Positions 60,061 to 64,000 of a stretch of DNA of 64,000 nucleotides are shown piece by piece. The DNA lies in the NCBI GenBank assembly GCA_963664365.1, contig OY761144.1:1612001-1676000 (forward strand), written 5' to 3'. A model generated the notes under the pieces. That model searched no databases and was not told where the DNA came from. It saw only the letters and a program-made list of their open reading frames with translations. The DNA is from VXRN01 sp963664365. Its GTDB lineage: Bacteria; Chloroflexota; Dehalococcoidia; Lucifugimonadales; UBA1123. Position numbers and translations under genes: made by a program. Each line of letters opens with the position of its first letter. The stretch's first letter is position 1.

Positions 60061-60090
60061 TTGACCCACCTCCGCCGTCGAACCTATAAT
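60061..60090 (+). promoter_or_regulatory. promoter for the HpcH/HpaI aldolase gene
   Basis: TTGACC (60061-60066), 18-base spacer, TATAAT (60085-60090). A dispersed hairpin (60111-60135) lies directly in the predicted leader. Confidence 0.75.
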
Positions 60091-60110
60091 GACCCCCATC
60101 GGTCCAATGC

Positions 60111-60135
60111 GTAGGGGCGTCCCTTGTGGGCGCCC
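60111..60135. repeat. TAGGGGC..GCCC hairpin in the aldolase leader
   Basis: GTAGGGGCGTCCC..GGGCGCCC palindrome of the family found in the ribosomal operon. Here it would be transcribed just downstream of the start site. Confidence 0.85.
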
Positions 60136-60171
60136 GCCGACAGTGAAAATGGGGGTGCCAGATTGGCGACC

Positions 60172-60921
60172 ATGAGAGAGAACAGGGTCAAGACGAAACT
60201 CAACGCCGGCGAGGTCTCCGTCGCGCTGACCGGACACATGACACCCGACATCGCGGACTGGCTCGGCCCGCTCGGATTCGATGCGATCTGGATAGAGGGT
60301 GAGCACGGCCCCGTTGACTTCAAGGACATCCCCGATCTGACCCGCGCCGCCGACCTCTGGGGCATGACCTCCATCGTAAGGGTCAACCTCAACGTTCCCG
60401 GCGTCATCTACCGCACGCTCGACGTTGGCGCGCAGGGGATCGTCGTTCCCCACGTCAACACCAAGGAAGAGGCCGAGGCGGTCGTAGCCGCCGGCAAATT
60501 CGCGCCCATCGGCGAGCGCGGAATGTACTCCAGCCGCCAGAGCTACGGCGTGGACGACTACCTGGCCCAGGCCAACGACCAGAGCCTTCTGATCGTGCTG
60601 ATCGAGGACATCGTCGCGGTCGAGAATCTGGACGATATCCTCACCGTCGATCACATCGACGTGTTCTTCGTTGCGCCGAGCGACCTGGCGCAGTCGATGG
60701 GCTACGTCGGGCAAATAGACCACCCGGACGTTGCCGAGGTAATTGACGGCGCAATCGCCAAGATCGTGGCCGCGGGCCGCAATCCCGGCGCTGTCGCAAG
60801 CGACGCTGACGTCGAGTCGAAGATCGAGAAGGGCGTCAAGTTCATGATGGCAACCTGGCCTACGTGGGCCGCCTCCGGCGCCCAGGAGTTCAGGCGCAAG
60901 GTCGAGAGCGCGTCGTCATAG
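60172..60921 (+). CDS. HpcH/HpaI-type class II aldolase/citrate-lyase family protein
   Basis: A 249-aa TIM-barrel protein with the metal- and pyruvate-binding blocks of the family: IWIEGEHGPVDF (40-51), VRVNLNVPGVIYRTLDVGAQ, VVPHVNTKEEAEAVV, LIVLIEDIVAVENLDDIL with the metal-ligand glutamate, and DVFFVAPSDLAQSMGY. Members cleave 2-keto-3-deoxy acids or 2,4-dihydroxyhept-2-enedioate. The substrate here is unknown. The ATG at 60172 or the TTG at 60163 (with GGGGGTG upstream) could start it. Confidence 0.9.
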   Translation: MRENRVKTKLNAGEVSVALTGHMTPDIADWLGPLGFDAIWIEGEHGPVDFKDIPDLTRAADLWGMTSIVRVNLNVPGVIYRTLDVGAQGIVVPHVNTKEEAEAVVAAGKFAPIGERGMYSSRQSYGVDDYLAQANDQSLLIVLIEDIVAVENLDDILTVDHIDVFFVAPSDLAQSMGYVGQIDHPDVAEVIDGAIAKIVAAGRNPGAVASDADVESKIEKGVKFMMATWPTWAASGAQEFRRKVESASS

Positions 60922-60954
60922 CGGCGCGGATATGCGGCGTTCGGAGTGTGAGCC

Positions 60955-62220
60955 GTGCTGGACGAATGTGACGCCGCTGACCTGATAGCGACTCGGATAC
61001 CCGCCGCGCTGCTGGATACCGCCCGCCTGGTCGCGGAGGCGGCTGAGCAGGCGGGCGCCGAGCCTTACCTCGTAGGCGGGGCCGTCCGTGACGCGCTGCT
61101 GGGCCGAAGTCCAACCGGCGACCTCGACGTCACGCTCGTCGGCGCGGACGATTCGACATTCGCCCAAATCGCCCGCAACACCGGTGGGCGCATCGCCAAG
61201 AGCTCCCAGTTCAACACCGCCAGGCTCGAAATCGACGACTGCGCCGTTGACCTCACCATGGCCCGCGCCGAGACGTACCCCAACCCCGGCAGTCTGCCCG
61301 TCGTTAGCCCCGGAACTCTGGCCGACGACCTGGCCCGCCGCGACTTCTCAGTCAACGCGATGGCCGTCTCGCTCACGTCCGAAAGCTGGGGCAGGCTGTT
61401 CGACCCGCACGGCGGACGGAAAGACCTGAGAGAAGGCCAAATCAGAACGCTCCACGAGGGCAGTTTCCGCGACGACGCCACGAGGATACTCCGCGCCGCG
61501 AGGTACGCCGCCCGGCTCTCGTTCGATCTGGAATCTGACACCCTCCGATCCCTCGAGGAGTCAATCGGGTTCATGCCGACAATCTCCGCGGCCAGGATTC
61601 GCAGCGAGATCGAGCGTATCTTCCAAGAAGCGTCGATTGCATCCATGGCCCTGCAAATGCTCCATGATTGGGGAGCGCTGACCGCCATCCACCCCGCGCT
61701 CGCATTCAATCAATCGGCGTGGGTCCGGTTCGGCCAAGAGTGCGATAACTTGCCGACTGAGAACAGGGTAACCGTCGGGTTCGCCGTCTTGGGAGCCGGG
61801 CTAAACGTTACGGACGCAGACGCCGTCGCCGCGCGCATTGGCCTTGGCTCTCTGGCTAGGCGAGTCCTAACCGAGTCCGCCGACCTCGCGGCCAGGCTCT
61901 CGGAGACGAATCCGGCGGAAATGTCCAACTCACAGCTTGCCGATCTCCTCGACCCGTATCACAAGCGCTCGGTCACCGGCTGCTTCTTGGCATCCACCGG
62001 CGACGTAAAGGAGAGGGTAGGGCATTACCTTGCCGATCTGCGAAACATGAAGCCCAACCTGGACGGCAACGACCTAGTGAACATGGGAGTCCCGCAAGGC
62101 CCCGAAGTCGGGCGCATACTGCGAAAACTACGCGCCGCCAACCTCGACGGCGAACTTCAGACTCCGGACGACGAGCGCGCGATGGTCATGAATCTGCTGC
62201 GAGAACCGCACGACGCCTAG
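60955..62220 (+). CDS. cca: CCA-adding-type tRNA nucleotidyltransferase
   Basis: The 421-aa class-II nucleotidyltransferase shows YLVGGAVRDALLGR (38-51) with the flexible GG loop and R45/D46, the catalytic DLD (D56, D58), DDLARRDFSVNAMAV, and ATRILRAARYAARL. It matures or repairs tRNA 3' ends or polyadenylates RNA; these activities cannot be separated by sequence alone. The start is a GTG at 60955. The C-terminal half is divergent, with no HD domain. Confidence 0.9.
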   Translation: MLDECDAADLIATRIPAALLDTARLVAEAAEQAGAEPYLVGGAVRDALLGRSPTGDLDVTLVGADDSTFAQIARNTGGRIAKSSQFNTARLEIDDCAVDLTMARAETYPNPGSLPVVSPGTLADDLARRDFSVNAMAVSLTSESWGRLFDPHGGRKDLREGQIRTLHEGSFRDDATRILRAARYAARLSFDLESDTLRSLEESIGFMPTISAARIRSEIERIFQEASIASMALQMLHDWGALTAIHPALAFNQSAWVRFGQECDNLPTENRVTVGFAVLGAGLNVTDADAVAARIGLGSLARRVLTESADLAARLSETNPAEMSNSQLADLLDPYHKRSVTGCFLASTGDVKERVGHYLADLRNMKPNLDGNDLVNMGVPQGPEVGRILRKLRAANLDGELQTPDDERAMVMNLLREPHDA

Positions 62221-62295
62221 TGGGCCTTCCTAGCTCTCCACCGGAAACTGTTGATAGGTTGTGTGGTACAATTCGCGCGGTCTGCGGGTATTGTC

Positions 62296-64000
62296 TTGAT
62301 AGCGCGAGAGATTGTTTCCTTGTTTCGTCCAGTTCTGATAGGTGTAATCACACTCATCGTTTCGGCTTCCGGCCCCTTCATGTCTCATGTGACTGCCCAA
62401 AGTGCGGGGGGGGTGATCGCGACGTACTAGTCGCACTCTACAATGCCACCGACGGCCCGAACTGGAAGAACAACACCAACTGGCTGAGTGACAGACCTAT
62501 TGGCGAGTGGTACGGCGTCACTGATAGTGGTGACCGCGTCACCCGGCTGAGCCTCAATGAGAATAGGTTGAGCGGACCTTTACCGCCTGAACTCGGTAGT
62601 CTCTCCAACCTGAGAGAGTTGTCCTTATGGGGAAACCAGTTGAGCGGACCTTTGCCGCCTGAACTCGGTAGTCTCTCCAACCTGAGAGAACTGTCCCTCG
62701 GTGGAAACCAGTTGAGCGGACCTTTGCCGCCTGAACTCGGTAGTCTCTCCAACCTGAGAGGTCTGTCCCTCAGTGAAAACCAGTTGAGCGGACCTTTGCC
62801 GCCTGAACTCGGTAGTCTCTCCAACCTGAGAGAGTTGTCCTTATGGGGAAACCAGTTGAGCGGCGAGATACCTTCCGAACTTGGCAACCTCTCAAACCTA
62901 GAGCTACTGTACCTTAGCTTGAACCGATTGACTGGCGGTATACCCGCGGAACTCGGCAGTCTCTCATACTTGAAATGGCTGAACCTCCAGCAAAACCGTT
63001 TAAGTGGAGAGATTCCTGCCGAATTTGGAAACCTTTCCAGTCTGATACACCTGACCGCTTGGGGTGGAAACCGACTGAGCGGTGAAATACCGCCCGATCT
63101 CGGCAGGCTTTCGAACCTGGAAATGCTGTCCCTCTCAGACAATCGGTTAACTGGGGAAATACCCGCAGAGCTAGGAAAACTCTCCAACCTGACGGATCTT
63201 AGCCTCGGGGGGAACCGTTTGAGCGGTGAGATACCCGCCGAACTTGGCAGTCTGAACAACCTGACTAGGTTGGAACTCAGCGGCAACCTGTTGAGCGGGT
63301 GTGTGCCGAGCGTTTGGCGGAACGTTGATAGCAACGACCTTTCCGGGCTTGGCCTCCCGTTCTGCGCAGCCTCTATTGACGTCTCCGACGACTTTGTAGA
63401 GGAGATGCATTCCGACTGGAAACTGCTAGGCTCCGCGCGGCACGATCCCAGCGGATTCATCGTGCTCACAGAGGATCTCAATAGCCAGATCGGAGTCTTG
63501 ATCCACAGCCGTCCGATAAGCACAGATAGTTTCACGATAGATTTCTCGTTTGAGATTATTGGTGGTGATTGCTGCCACGCAGACGGCCTGGCGCTCTTGG
63601 TTGCCAAGAGTGTTCCGGGGAGGCCGATTCATAGCGATGGTGATGGGCACACGTTCGGGAGCCGCGTCTTGGACGGCATCGCAATTGAATTTGACACTTG
63701 GCACGATGGGCCACCTGAGCGATCGGACAATCATGTCGGAGTCACGCTCTTGGGAGGACGGGAGCCGGATAGGCTGGCCGAAATGCAACTCGATGTGGAA
63801 CTGAACAACAGCGGCGTCTTCGACGCTACGACAATCTTCAGTGACGGCAGGGTCCAGGTATTCTTGGAAAACGCCGCAATGGGTATGGAATCTACCTTGG
63901 TACTGGAGCATACAGTCGAGACGACACTCGTCCCATCCGAAGGCTACATTGGATTTGTGGGAGTCACCGGCGGCTGGTCGGATCGCCATGTCATCCACAG
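62296..64000 (+). CDS. secreted leucine-rich-repeat plus L-type-lectin-like protein, frame broken at a G8 tract, incomplete at window end
   Basis: From a TTG near 62296 (62320 possible) the frame encodes a signal peptide (RPVLIGVITLIVSASGPFMS, ending VTAQSA). The run of eight G at 62406-62413 then separates this frame from the mature part, which reads DRDVLVALYNATDGPNW in the -1 frame and continues without a stop to the window end. One more G would join them. The mature part has the usual cap (WLSDRPIGEWYGV), about 11 plant-type leucine-rich repeats (LSGPLPPELGSLSNL, later LSGEIPAELG) to about 63330, and then a beta-sandwich region (VSDDFVEEMHSDWKLLGSAR, FEIIGGDCCHADGLALLV, IAIEFDTW) resembling L-type lectins. 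Probably surface carbohydrate or protein binding. Confidence 0.85.
62568..62855 (+). repeat. 72-bp tandem repeat encoding four near-identical LRR units
   Basis: Units start at 62568, 62640, 62712 and 62784. They differ at only a few bases, in contrast to the later, diverged repeats, pointing to recent expansion. Confidence 0.93.

Noticed and set aside
62438..63607. Long minus-strand open frame (389 codons) over the LRR gene
   Set aside because: It is periodic with the 72-bp repeats and has no recognisable family, whereas the plus strand gives textbook leucine-rich repeats.

Overview
The window is a GC-rich bacterial chromosome segment with one uninterrupted ribosomal-protein supercluster on the minus strand and accessory DNA on both sides. 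I saw no rRNA, tRNA or CRISPR. The gene mix (form-II CoxL-like molybdenum hydroxylase with a CoxD-like MoxR ATPase, a PPOX-class F420-type oxidoreductase, DUF2851, proline/threonine-rich surface proteins, a selenocysteine-containing SelD, abundant short dispersed palindromes) suggests Chloroflexota, perhaps a Dehalococcoidia/SAR202-like lineage. That placement is inferred from gene content only.

Layout. 1-8 kb: a broken cox-type locus. A CoxL-like subunit is followed by two small paralogous HEPN/PaREP1-like genes, a 5' fragment of a MoxR gene, an AT-richer cassette (HicB-like, AccI-family endonuclease, N6-adenine methylase), then an intact MoxR gene. 8-20 kb: a methyltransferase, a small membrane protein with an EGRT repeat tail, and two genes whose roughly 270-bp upstream regions are copies of each other: an 80-aa membrane peptide and a 3148-aa fibronectin-III/cadherin-like surface protein. 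20-23 kb: Uma2-like nuclease, a small conserved-looking protein, queG, and a convergent DtxR-family repressor. 23-45 kb: rpsL-rpsG-fusA-(no tuf)-S10-spc-alpha genes, truA, rplM and rpsI, read right to left from a consensus promoter upstream of rpsL. A polytopic membrane protein sits between rpsK and rpsD, and S3 has a long repetitive tail. 45-48 kb: 150-bp tandem repeats, then a phage-type terminase pair without other phage genes. 48-62 kb: ftsZ, alpha/beta hydrolase, DUF2851, TPR lipoproteins, gamma carbonic anhydrase, argS, selenoprotein selD, PPOX oxidoreductase, orphan Dam-type methylase, Nudix, HpcH/HpaI aldolase and cca, with dispersed repeats in the gaps. 62-64 kb: a secreted leucine-rich-repeat plus L-type-lectin-like protein that runs off the window; its signal peptide and repeats lie in different frames joined at an eight-G tract.

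The points most worth a second look are the split MoxR locus around the restriction-modification cassette, the duplicated promoter/leader shared by the giant surface protein and the small membrane peptide, the G8 frame break in the LRR-lectin gene, the in-frame UGA of selD, and the dispersed repeats that have entered coding sequence and the ribosomal operon.
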